From positions 5,781 to 69,780 of the forward strand of contig DATJRE010000235.1 in NCBI GenBank assembly GCA_035505095.1: DNA of 64,000 nt. The letters run 5' to 3'. Under the pieces are notes generated by a model, which saw only the letters and a list, made by a program, of their open reading frames with translations, did not search any database and was not told the origin of the DNA. The DNA is from JOPF133 sp035505095 (lineage in GTDB: Bacteria; Acidobacteriota; Terriglobia; Bryobacterales; Bryobacteraceae). Position numbers and translations under genes: made by a program. Shown here piece after piece: positions 16,287 through 23,948 of the stretch. Each line of letters opens with the position of its first letter. The first letter of the stretch is position 1.

Positions 16287-17090
16287 ATGCACTCACAAAT
16301 CAATTTCGGGTATCCCTGGCCGATCGGCTACGCCCACCTCATCCTGGCCGCCGTGCTGCTGGCCATTTTGGGGCTCGGCTGGGTCTTCCATTGGCGCAAG
16401 CCGCTGCTTGTCCTGCTTGGCCTGGCGTCCGTCTGGGCCTTGGCCGCCTGGACGATTGTCCGCTTCGCCATCGATATCAATGGCCGCGCCACGCTGCCCA
16501 CCCAGGCGTTCCTGCCCTCGGGCGCCGGCCAGGTGCTCGATATGGGCGCCGGCACCGGCCGCAGCACCCTGATGGTCCTCGAAGCCCGCCCGCGCGCCAC
16601 GGTGGTCTCCCTCGACCTCTTCGGCGCGTCTTACGAACAACACTTCGGCCAACCCCCGGCCGGCGAATCCACCGTCGACGAGGGCCGCGCCGCGCTGATG
16701 CGCAATCTGCGCGCCGCCGGAGTGCAACAGCGGGCCACCATCCAGCCCGGCGATATGCGCCACATGCCGCTCGATTCCGATTCCTTCGACGCCGTGGTGA
16801 GCGCCTATGCCATCGATCACCTCAGCGGCGATGGCATTACCCAGGCGCTCGGCGAGGCCAACCGCGTATTGAAACCGGGCGGCCAGTTTCTGCTCATTGT
16901 GTTGGCCAAGGACTTCTGGCTCCAGTTCACCTTCGGCCCCCTCGTCGCCCACTCCCATATGATCGCGGCCAATTTCTGGGATCGGAAACTGCGTGATGCC
17001 GGGTTCACGATCCTCGAAGACGGAACCCAGCCCGCCACCAAATTCGTCCTGGCACGCAAGGACACCGGCCACCCGCGGATGCCACTATGA
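16287..17090 (+). CDS. Membrane-anchored class I SAM-dependent methyltransferase
   Basis: A 267-residue protein. Two N-terminal helices (about 15-33 and 39-60) anchor a cytoplasmic Rossmann methyltransferase domain. SAM motif I is VLDMGAGTGRST (83-94). The acidic residue of motif II is in VVSLDLFGASY, and the post motifs include GDMRHMPLDSDSFDAVVSAY and ANRVLKPGGQFLLIVLA, a ubiE-like pattern. A hydrophobic or membrane-associated substrate is plausible because of the anchor, but none can be named. It is followed at once by a TetR regulator whose ribosome site overlaps its stop codon, so the two form an operon. The promoter implies a leaderless mRNA. Confidence 0.87.
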   Translation: MHSQINFGYPWPIGYAHLILAAVLLAILGLGWVFHWRKPLLVLLGLASVWALAAWTIVRFAIDINGRATLPTQAFLPSGAGQVLDMGAGTGRSTLMVLEARPRATVVSLDLFGASYEQHFGQPPAGESTVDEGRAALMRNLRAAGVQQRATIQPGDMRHMPLDSDSFDAVVSAYAIDHLSGDGITQALGEANRVLKPGGQFLLIVLAKDFWLQFTFGPLVAHSHMIAANFWDRKLRDAGFTILEDGTQPATKFVLARKDTGHPRMPL

Positions 17091-17096
17091 AGGAGG
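17090..17096 (+). promoter_or_regulatory. Ribosome site directly abutting the tetR start codon
   Basis: AAGGAGG, a near-perfect Shine-Dalgarno, ends one base before the ATG at 17097, leaving no spacer. It also overlaps the TGA of the methyltransferase. Either the spacing lowers initiation here, with translation depending on coupling to the upstream gene, or a later codon is used. Confidence 0.55.
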
Positions 17097-17723
17097 ATGG
17101 GCAGAAAAAAAACCGTTTCCGACGCGAACCTGCTGGAGGTCGCCCGGGCCGTTTTCATCGAGCAGGGCCTGGGCGCTTCCACCAAGGAGATCGCCCGCCG
17201 CGCCGGTGTTTCCGAAGGCGTGATCTATCAGCGCTTCGCTACCAAGGACGAGCTGTTTTTCGCCGCCATGATTCCGCCGCCCGCCGACGTCACCAGGTTG
17301 TTCCAGCACTCGCGGCTCTCGGGCCGCAAGCTCATTGAAAAGCTCACCCTTTCCATGCTCGAATTCAGCCGCCAGGCCCTCCCCGTAATGCTGCCACTGA
17401 TGATGCATCCGGAATTCCGCCTGGAAGACCTGGCCGAGCGCCAGCCCGAATCGCCCATTTTCGTGCTGCGCCGCGAGATTGGCCCCTTTCTGCTCCGCGA
17501 ACGCAATGCCGGGCGCCTCGGTCCGGTGGACCCCCGCGGCGCTTCGCTGCTGGTTTGGTCGCTAGCCCAGGCCCTCGCGTTTTTCGAGAGGCTGGGCGCC
17601 CATGGCGGCAAGTTCGATCCCGAGATCATCGAGAGCGCCATCGAGTGCATGTGGAAGGGCCTGGCCCCCAAGCCTCATCGGCGGCGCAAACTGCGCCCTA
17701 AGGCATCTTCGCCCGGGTCATAG
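17097..17723 (+). CDS. TetR-family transcriptional regulator
   Basis: A 208-residue TetR-type repressor. The helix-turn-helix is at about 12-58: SDANLLEVARAVFIEQGLGA, STKEIARRAGVSEGVIYQRF and ATKDELFFAAM, which follows the family consensus closely. The C-terminal ligand domain is less conserved. A basic tail (PHRRRKLRPKAS) ends the protein. It lies directly behind the membrane-anchored methyltransferase and may control that operon. The Shine-Dalgarno abuts the ATG without a spacer, which is unusual, but the MGRKKTVSDAN start is convincing because it fits TetR N-termini. Confidence 0.92.
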   Translation: MGRKKTVSDANLLEVARAVFIEQGLGASTKEIARRAGVSEGVIYQRFATKDELFFAAMIPPPADVTRLFQHSRLSGRKLIEKLTLSMLEFSRQALPVMLPLMMHPEFRLEDLAERQPESPIFVLRREIGPFLLRERNAGRLGPVDPRGASLLVWSLAQALAFFERLGAHGGKFDPEIIESAIECMWKGLAPKPHRRRKLRPKASSPGS

Positions 17724-17886
17724 TCTCCGGCCGTGTGATCCGGTTCGCCCGGCTCCTGACGCGCGCGGCTCGGCATCCGTTCGAAGTCGCCACCGTAAAG
17801 GGAGCGCACCCCGCGGTCGCAGGCCTGGGCCGGCACGCGCCGCAGCCTCTCGGGGCGGCCTCGCCCCTTACCCCCGCCGATACCGC

Positions 17887-18189
17887 TTATTCCAGACCGT
17901 ACAGCGAGGATTTCTGGCTCAGCGGCCGCAGCGTGTAGTAAGTCGGATCGGCAAACTTCTCCTGGAAAATCCGCTCCCAGCGGGCGTTATCCCGGCATGC
18001 CGCGCATTGGCCGCATTGGCAGCGCTTCGAAATCGCGCGGCGCGGAAACGTAGCCGGCGCCGCGGGCATGGCGAGCTGCGCCGCAGGCCGGTACCCGGCC
18101 TTGAGTATGTTGGGATGGGCGAGTTCCATAAGCTCAGTATCGAGTGTGTCATAAGAAGGCCGCTTGGGCTGCGGGTTATCAGCGGTCAT
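17887..18189 (-). CDS. Small CxCxxCxxC protein, conserved hypothetical
   Basis: A 100-residue protein with no signal peptide. The ATG beginning MTADNPQPKRPSYDTLD is preferred over a longer frame whose extra residues look non-coding. The C-terminal half holds CQCGQCAACRDNARWERIFQ, with Cys at 57, 59, 62 and 65, followed by EKFADPTYY. I recall similar CGQC-C-DNARWERIFxEKFADP segments in uncharacterised acidobacterial proteins, often near regulators. Four close cysteines suggest a bound metal (zinc or an iron-sulfur cluster), and the basic/aromatic segment after them could contact nucleic acid or protein. Function unknown. It is monocistronic and convergent with the tetR gene. Confidence 0.75.
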   Translation of the reverse strand: MTADNPQPKRPSYDTLDTELMELAHPNILKAGYRPAAQLAMPAAPATFPRRAISKRCQCGQCAACRDNARWERIFQEKFADPTYYTLRPLSQKSSLYGLE

Positions 18190-18766
18190 GGCCGGCAATT
18201 TATGCGGGTATTCCTGACCCCAGCCAGTACACAACGCCAATCCCCGCACTTGCGGGTGGCATTCCTGCACGCAAAGCAGCCCGCTTGGTCCGCCAACAAA
18301 ACATCTGTGCCGGGCTCTTGCGCGCGGCGCAGGCAAATACTGCCGCGCCTCCAATTCCACACCTGCGGATCCCCCGGCGCACAATCGCGGCGCTTGGCGG
18401 ATACCATGAAACAGCGGTACTTAGAGCACAGCCGCGGTCCACGCGCCGGGCGGCATTCCAACCGCCGCGCCCCCACTAAGCCGGCCGGATTTGGTCCTCC
18501 GGTCCCTCAGAAGCGGCAAGCTGACAAAAGCTAACCATTTGCAGGTTGCGCTTTGTCTAGTGAGGTGGGAGTATTAAACCCGTATTACCGCTACCATTGG
18601 GTGGGTTACGGTAGCCAGCCCCCGCTTGAGGGGCGAGGACTGGCCTGTTCGGGATACCAGGTGAGTGGCATCCGCGACTACATCTGCATTCTATCTGATA
18701 TCCGGACTTATCTACACCCCCCAGTTTGTAAATCTCGCACCCGCTCCCAACGAGTGCGACCAGACG
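18190..18766. other. Long intergenic region upstream of the di-haem oxidoreductase, with a hairpin
   Basis: Nearly 600 bases with no supported gene. From about 18540 the composition becomes less GC-rich and more structured. GCCAG-CCCC ... GGGG ... CTGGC (18614-18645) can fold into a stem with an internal loop, and CTACC/GGTAG pairs just before it. This part could be a leader or small RNA for the downstream gene, but I do not recognise a known riboswitch class. Confidence 0.4.
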
Positions 18767-18775
18767 AAGGAGGAG
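18767..18775 (+). promoter_or_regulatory. Strong ribosome site deciding the start of the di-haem oxidoreductase
   Basis: AAGGAGGAG lies nine bases (from its AAGGAGG core) before the ATG at 18783. A GTG two codons earlier has only a three-base spacer, so the ATG is the better start. Confidence 0.7.
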
Positions 18776-18782
18776 TGTGTCT

Positions 18783-20288
18783 ATGGGCACAACGAGTTTT
18801 CTCCGGCCACCGCACGCATGGACCTGCGCGGCCGCATTGCTACTGGCCGCTCACGGCGGCTTTGGTCAAACCGATCCCGGGCCTCGCGGCGGTTCCGCGT
18901 CGGCAGGCGGAACTTTTCCCGTTCTCGACAATCAAAGTTCGGTGCGGGACGCTGCCGACAAGGCATTCTTCGAGGCTACTTTCGCGCGTTTTCAGGAAGT
19001 GGACTCAGTTTCCGGAACCATCGAGTCCGGCAGCGGCCTGGGTCCCACTTTCAACGGCAATAGCTGCACCATGTGCCATGCCCAGCCGGCCTTAGGAGGC
19101 AGCAGTCCGGGCCTCACCAGCAAACAGAACCCGGTGCCTAACCCGCAGGTGGCCCTGGCCACCCTACATGGCGCCAACAACACGCCGCCTTCGTTCATTA
19201 CGGTGCAAGGTCCGGTGCGCGAGGCGCGCTTCATTTCGACCAATCCCTCCCAGGCCGGAGCGCCCCTGGATGGCGGAGTGCACAGTCTCTACACCATCGC
19301 CGGCCGGTCGGACGCCGAGGGTTGCAATCTGCCGCAAACCAACTTTGCCTCCCAGGTCTCGGCAAACAATGTGATATACCGCATTCCGACGGCTTTATTC
19401 GGCCTCGGCCTGGTACAGACGACTACCGACGAAGCCCTGATGTTGAATCTGGCGGCCACTGCCTCGCAAAGAGCGGCGCTGGGAATTGCCGGCCGCTTCA
19501 ACACCAGCGGCAATGACGGCACCATCATGCGCTTTGGCTGGAAGGCGCAAGATAAGTCGCTGCTGATGTTCGCCGGTGAGGCTTACAACGTGGAGCAGGG
19601 CGTCAGCAACGATAACTTCGCCAATGAGCGCTTCCCCGCCGGAACCGCCCAGTCAGTGGTGGCGAATTGCACTTACAACGCGACCCCCGAAGATACCATC
19701 AACATCTTCAACCCCAACGTATCCGGCTCGCTCATTGGAAGCGCTTCTGCGATGTCTTCCGACGTCATCAACTTCGCCGCATTCGTCAGCTTACTGGCCC
19801 CGGCCACTCCAACCACTGCCTCCTCTTCGGAGTTAAACGGCCAGAAACTATTCACCCAGATAGGCTGTAACCTCTGCCACTCCACCTCACTTACTACGGG
19901 CCTGTCCAATTTCCCGGCGCTGAGTAATTACCAGTACCATCCTTACTCGGATTTCGCGCTGCACCACATGGGATCCGGTCTGGCCGATGGTATTCTCCAG
20001 GGCGTGGCGGGCGCCGACGAGTTCCGTACCGCTCCTCTGTGGGGCATCGGCCAGCGGCTCTTCTTCCTGCACGATGGGCGCACCTCCGATCTGCTGCAGG
20101 CGATCGTGGCTCACTCCAGTCCCGGACCGGTCTGCACCACGCCGCCGACCGCCGCACCCACCGCCACCTCGGCCACTTCACAGAACCAGGCCAACTGCGG
20201 ATCGGAGGCCAACCAGGTCATCCAGGCATTCAACGGCCTGAGCAAGTCGCAACAGCAGGACCTGCTCAACTTCCTGCGCTCGCTCTAG
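18783..20288 (+). CDS. Di-haem oxidoreductase (DUF1111, putative thiol oxidoreductase/peroxidase family)
   Basis: A 501-residue exported protein with a signal peptide (HAWTCAAALLLAAHGGFGQ). Two c-type haem motifs are visible: CTMCH at 95-99 and CNLCH at about 360. Family signatures are SGSGLGPTFNGNSCTMCHAQ near the first haem, NFASQVSANNVIYRIPTALF, and FRTAPLWGIGQRLFFLHDGR after the second. DUF1111 proteins are distantly related to MauG/CcpA di-haem enzymes and act in the periplasm; electron donor and substrate are mostly unknown. Length is typical. It appears monocistronic. A stem with a bulge follows the stop codon. Confidence 0.9.
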   Translation: MGTTSFLRPPHAWTCAAALLLAAHGGFGQTDPGPRGGSASAGGTFPVLDNQSSVRDAADKAFFEATFARFQEVDSVSGTIESGSGLGPTFNGNSCTMCHAQPALGGSSPGLTSKQNPVPNPQVALATLHGANNTPPSFITVQGPVREARFISTNPSQAGAPLDGGVHSLYTIAGRSDAEGCNLPQTNFASQVSANNVIYRIPTALFGLGLVQTTTDEALMLNLAATASQRAALGIAGRFNTSGNDGTIMRFGWKAQDKSLLMFAGEAYNVEQGVSNDNFANERFPAGTAQSVVANCTYNATPEDTINIFNPNVSGSLIGSASAMSSDVINFAAFVSLLAPATPTTASSSELNGQKLFTQIGCNLCHSTSLTTGLSNFPALSNYQYHPYSDFALHHMGSGLADGILQGVAGADEFRTAPLWGIGQRLFFLHDGRTSDLLQAIVAHSSPGPVCTTPPTAAPTATSATSQNQANCGSEANQVIQAFNGLSKSQQQDLLNFLRSL

Positions 20289-20294
20289 ACGTCT

Positions 20295-20314
20295 CCCAGG
20301 ATCAAGATCTGGGG
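20295..20314 (+). terminator. Terminator-like hairpin after the di-haem gene
   Basis: CCCAG-G-ATC pairs with GATCTGGG around a very short loop, about seven bases after the stop codon. One G is bulged. No T-run follows, so the call is tentative. Confidence 0.35.
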
Positions 20315-20555
20315 GCCGATCCGCCGCATTCGGAATTCCCCTCATAGCCCCTCCGGCTCTGCGTTCTTTGCGACTTGGCGGCTTGGCGAGAGATCTACGA
20401 AGGCCGCGTCTGTCGCCCAGCCGCACAACATCTCGCGGTCAGAGACCTGGTGTGCTGTCCCGCTTACCGCTCGCTTACGATGGAGCGCTGGTCAATTCCT
20501 CGCGGGCCCCGGCGCCAGGTCTTGGGCCGCGGGCCGCGCTTTCGTTGCGTCTGTG

Positions 20556-20605
20556 CCTCCGGTGCGGACTGAGCCGCGCGCCTCCGTGCGAACTGAGCCG
20601 CGCGG
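20556..20605 (+). repeat. 25-bp tandem duplication
   Basis: CCTCCGGTGCGGACTGAGCC followed by GCGCG, then a second copy CCTCCGTGCGAACTGAGCCG followed by CGCGG. The copies differ by one base indel and one or two substitutions. Confidence 0.75.
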
Positions 20606-20685
20606 CAGCGTCCGTTACGGGCCCCACCAGCTCCGCCCCTCCGTGAGCGCCCCCCTGGTCCGCTCCCGCGGTTACAATCAATACA

Positions 20686-23292
20686 ATGGAACGGAAGGCC
20701 GACGCCACTCTGGCCGAAACAATAGCCGACCCCAGCCTGACCGGTAGCCTTGACCCGGAAATTTCGCGCGTAACCGGCGCGGACAGCGAAGAGGAGGGCC
20801 GCTTCCTTCCCGGCACCCTTCTCGGCGGCCGCTATCGCATCCTGGCCCTCCTCGGCCGCGGTGGCATGGGCGAAGTCTACCGCGCCATGGACCTCACCCT
20901 GGGCCAGTCCGTGGCCCTGAAATTCCTGCCCGAGGCAGCCTGCCACGACCAGCGCCTGCTGGAGCGCTTCCACGGCGAAGTCCGCGTCGCCCGCCTGGTT
21001 TCCCACCCCAACGTCTGCCGCGTCTTCGACATCGGCCAGATCGAGGGCATGCCCTTCATTTCCATGGAGTACGTGGACGGCGAAGACCTGGCCTCCCTGC
21101 TCACCCGCATCGGCCGGCTGCCCGCCGACAAGGCCATCGAAACCGCCCGCAAGCTCTGCGCCGGCCTCGCCGCCGCTCATGACCGCGGCGTCATCCACCG
21201 CGACCTCAAGCCGCAGAACATCATGATCAACAAGCGCGGTGAGGTGGTCATTATGGATTTCGGGCTGGCCGCCATCGCCAGCGAACTCAGCGGCAGCGAG
21301 GCTCGCAACGGCACTCCTGCCTACATGTCGCCCGAGCAGATCAAAGGCGCCGGAGTCACTGCCAAAAGCGATCTCTACGCCCTCGGCCTGGTGCTCTACG
21401 AACTCTTCACCGGCAAGCGCCCTTTTGAGGCGCAATCGGTCCAGCAGCTCATGGATCTGCAGGAGGCCGCGGAGCTCACCAGCATGAGTTCCATCGCCGC
21501 CGATATCGATCCCGCCGTCGAAAAAGTCATCCGCCGCTGCCTCGATCCGGATCCCGCCAGGCGCCCCAACACCGCCCTCACCGTGCTGGGCGCGCTTCCC
21601 GGCGGCGACCCGCTGGCCGCCGCTCTGGCCGCCGGCGAAACGCCCTCGCCCGCCATGGTGGCCGCCGCCGGCAAGGTCGAAGGCATGCCGCGGCGCTACT
21701 CGGTGCCCTGCCTTGCCGCGGTCGTGATTTTCCTTCTTGCCACCATTCCGATCCGCCAGGCGCGCACCGCCATGGTACACGGCGGCCTCGACCAGCCCCC
21801 CGAGGTGCTGGCTCACCAGGGCCGCGAGATCGCCGCCTCCTTCGGGTATCCTTCCAGACCGGCCGACGACGCGGTCCGGCTCCGCCACCGCTCTGACGCT
21901 TTGCAATACCTGCTGCATCGCCCGCAGCCGCACCATTGGGACGAGTGGCTCGCCTGGGAACCGGCCATCGAAGCGCGCTACCGCGAAAGCCCGCAGCCCA
22001 TGGGCGCCGAGCCAACCGGCGAAGTCGATTCCGCACATCCGCCGCAAACGGTCCCGGGCATGTGCACCGTTACCGTCGACGGCAACGGGCGCCTGTTGGA
22101 TTTCGCCGCTGTCCCGCGCAGTGCCGATCCGCCACTGGCCCAGGCGGTCCCGCCCGAAACCGTCTTCCATGCCGCGCGGCTCGATAACACCGCCTTCACG
22201 GAGGTCACGCCACTGAAACTGCCGGCCGTCCCCTTCGACCAGTGGCGCGCCTGGAAGGGGCCCCACCCGCATTTTCCCGATACGCCATTGCAAATCGAGG
22301 CCGCCTGGTGGGAGGGCCGGGTCGTCAGCGTCCACGTCCTATACCCCTGGGATCTGAAGCCGGCCGCCACTCCACCGCCCAGCCTGGCGGCCCAATTGCG
22401 CGTCACGGGAATGACGTCCATTTCGGTCCTCGCCGTATTCTTCGTCCTTCTGCTGGCGCATCGCAATTGGAAGCGCGGCCGCGCCGATGCCGCCGGCGCA
22501 TTCCGCATTGCCGTCGCCAGTTTCCTGCTCCAGGCCGTCGCGTGGGCCGGCAGTGTCCACCCCGTAGCCAGCCTTGCACTGCTCGATCTGTTCACGGCGG
22601 CAGTCGCCCGATGGCTGCTGGGAGCCGCCGTTCTCTGGTTCGCGTATCTGGCCCTGGAGCCTGCCATCCGCGCTCGCTGGCCGCATTCCATCGTCACCTG
22701 GAATCGCGTACTGGCGGGCCGCTGGCTGGACCCCCAGGTCGGCTCTCACATATTGATCGGCGCCGCCGTCGGCTCGGGAATCTGGATCGGCTTCAAAACC
22801 GTGACCCTGTTCGCCCTCAACCAGCCCATAAACTGGGATGTCTCGCTTTCCTATCTGCTCGGCGCCCGCCACTGGATCGGCGCCCACGCGGATGCCGCCA
22901 ACGGCGCCTTGACCTTCGGCCTGTTCGTCTTCCTCGCCATCTTTGCCATGCGGCAGCTTTTCCGTTGGGATCTGGTCGCCGCGGCTGCCTCCGCGGTGCT
23001 CTTCACCCTCGCCGACGGCGAAATTGCCGGCCCCGACTGGTGGCTCGTCGCCCTGCTTTATTTTGCCGCGATCACGGCCCTGATCTACGTGCTGCTCCGC
23101 CTGGGCCTGCTGGCCACCATTCTGGCGGTTTTCTATGTCGGTTCCATCGGCGGCATCGCCCTCGGCCGCGATTGGACCGCCTGGTACGTGCCCGCCAGCC
23201 TGGCCACGCTGATGCTCCTGATCGGAATTGCCGTGTTCGCCTTCTGGCGTTCGCTAGGCGGCCGCGACCTCATCGAAGCCGACGAGGGTTAG
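20686..23292 (+). CDS. Ser/Thr protein kinase fused to a large multi-helix membrane domain
   Basis: An 868-residue protein. After a 47-residue acidic lead comes a eukaryotic-type kinase domain: GRYRILALLGRGGMGEVYRA (P-loop 57-62), catalytic Lys 79, HRDLKPQN (171-178), DFG (191-193) and TPAYMSPEQ. All catalytic residues are present. A first helix follows (LAAVVIFLLATIPI). Next is a soluble, probably extracytoplasmic segment of about 200 residues. The last 280 residues carry about eight more helices (SISVLAVFFVLLLAHRNWK, ILIGAAVGSGIWIGFKTVTL, WLVALLYFAAITALIYVLLR). I know this plan from Solibacter-like kinases, but the membrane part has no assigned function and could sense or transport something. 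Confidence 0.9.
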   Translation: MERKADATLAETIADPSLTGSLDPEISRVTGADSEEEGRFLPGTLLGGRYRILALLGRGGMGEVYRAMDLTLGQSVALKFLPEAACHDQRLLERFHGEVRVARLVSHPNVCRVFDIGQIEGMPFISMEYVDGEDLASLLTRIGRLPADKAIETARKLCAGLAAAHDRGVIHRDLKPQNIMINKRGEVVIMDFGLAAIASELSGSEARNGTPAYMSPEQIKGAGVTAKSDLYALGLVLYELFTGKRPFEAQSVQQLMDLQEAAELTSMSSIAADIDPAVEKVIRRCLDPDPARRPNTALTVLGALPGGDPLAAALAAGETPSPAMVAAAGKVEGMPRRYSVPCLAAVVIFLLATIPIRQARTAMVHGGLDQPPEVLAHQGREIAASFGYPSRPADDAVRLRHRSDALQYLLHRPQPHHWDEWLAWEPAIEARYRESPQPMGAEPTGEVDSAHPPQTVPGMCTVTVDGNGRLLDFAAVPRSADPPLAQAVPPETVFHAARLDNTAFTEVTPLKLPAVPFDQWRAWKGPHPHFPDTPLQIEAAWWEGRVVSVHVLYPWDLKPAATPPPSLAAQLRVTGMTSISVLAVFFVLLLAHRNWKRGRADAAGAFRIAVASFLLQAVAWAGSVHPVASLALLDLFTAAVARWLLGAAVLWFAYLALEPAIRARWPHSIVTWNRVLAGRWLDPQVGSHILIGAAVGSGIWIGFKTVTLFALNQPINWDVSLSYLLGARHWIGAHADAANGALTFGLFVFLAIFAMRQLFRWDLVAAAASAVLFTLADGEIAGPDWWLVALLYFAAITALIYVLLRLGLLATILAVFYVGSIGGIALGRDWTAWYVPASLATLMLLIGIAVFAFWRSLGGRDLIEADEG

Positions 23293-23421
23293 CACGCCGC
23301 TCGGTCGGAATCTCAGGGACTTTCGACTGTTCGGCACCCTCCTCCGTATGGAGCCGCCCTGCGGCAGCCCGGCTCTTCGGAATCTCCGCCCCTCTGCGAC
23401 TCCCCTTATTTGAGTCTTTCC
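23293..23421. other. Short spacer before the duplicated segment
   Basis: No gene is supported here. Together with the tandem duplication that follows, it makes about 380 non-coding bases between the kinase stop and the zinc-ribbon gene stop. Confidence 0.4.
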
Positions 23422-23720
23422 GCGTTTCCTCCGTTTTCTCGGCGTTTCCTCCGCGTCTCCGCGTCGAATGGCCCCCGCCGCTGGCCTGTCGGGATTCTCT
23501 CCGCGGTAAATCGAGCTACCGTGGCCTGGCAGCGGCGGGCATCGGCACGTAGAAGCGCTTGCCACAGGCGTTTCCTCCGTTTTCTCGGCGTTTCCTCCGC
23601 GTCTCCGCGTCTCCGCGTCGAATGGGCCCCCCCGCTGGCCTGTCGGGATTCTCTCCGCGGTGAATCGAGTTACCGTGGCCTGGCAGTGGCGGGCATCGGC
23701 ACGTAGAAGCGCTTGCCGCA
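23422..23720 (+). repeat. Tandem duplication of about 146 bp containing a gene end plus a GC-rich dispersed element
   Basis: Copy A runs from 23422 to 23566 and copy B from 23568 to 23720. They differ by an extra eight-base GTCTCCGC unit in B and scattered substitutions. Each copy begins with GCGTTTCCTCCGTTTTCTCG, continues with CTCCGCGTCTCCGCGTCGAA and GGGCC, and ends with the last 17 codons (stop included) of the minus-strand zinc-ribbon gene. Copy B is the living gene end. Copy A is an orphan duplicate that still reads CGKRFYVPMPAAARPR and then a stop. Confidence 0.9.
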
Positions 23721-23891
23721 GAAACGGCACTGCTGCGGAATCTTGCCCCAACGAAGCATCAGCATGTCCACCAAACCGCGCGAGGTGGTAGATACCAAGT
23801 CCTTGCCGAAGCATCGCGGGCAGCGCAAAGTCCCGGATTCCAGATCGATATGGACCTTAACCTGCACGGTCGGAAGGTACGATCTTATCAT
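23670..23891 (-). CDS. Small four-cysteine zinc-ribbon protein
   Basis: A 73-residue protein, MIRSYLPTVQVKVHIDLESG, with a zinc-ribbon made of CPRCFGKDLV and CRFCGKRFYVPMP, two CxxC knuckles about 30 residues apart. Between them, RGLVDMLMLRWGKIPQQ is amphipathic. The ATG is chosen because a longer frame upstream merely mirrors the proline dehydrogenase gene on the other strand. The family is not named to my knowledge, but similar short ribbon proteins occur in Acidobacteria. Its 3' end is duplicated downstream, see the repeat. It is divergent from proline dehydrogenase. A nucleic-acid or protein adaptor role is a guess. Confidence 0.72.
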   Translation of the reverse strand: MIRSYLPTVQVKVHIDLESGTLRCPRCFGKDLVSTTSRGLVDMLMLRWGKIPQQCRFCGKRFYVPMPATARPR

Positions 23892-23948
23892 GTGCCGCCG
23901 CGCGGGGCGCCCGCGGTGCCCCCGGTGCAGGATGCTAGTCTGGAGTTC

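Larger units (their letters stand above)
20289..20685. other. Intergenic region with small repeats
   Basis: About 400 bases without a supported gene. It holds a stem-loop just after the oxidoreductase stop, a CTCTGCGTTCTTTGCG-ACTTGGCGGCTTGGCG tract (about 20355-20390) of a kind that recurs in many large soil-bacterial genomes, and a 25-bp direct duplication. No clear promoter for the following kinase was found. Confidence 0.45.

Noticed and set aside
17735..17938. A 67-codon frame after tetR
   Set aside because: Overlaps the 3' end of the CxCxxCxxC gene on the other strand and lacks a ribosome site.
20464..22335. A 623-codon minus-strand open frame opposite the kinase gene
   Set aside because: It mirrors the codon structure of the kinase, which has complete catalytic motifs; the minus product is low-complexity His/Gly/Arg-rich.
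23422..23720. Tandem duplication considered as an insertion sequence
   Set aside because: It contains no transposase and no inverted ends; it copies a gene end and a short repeat.
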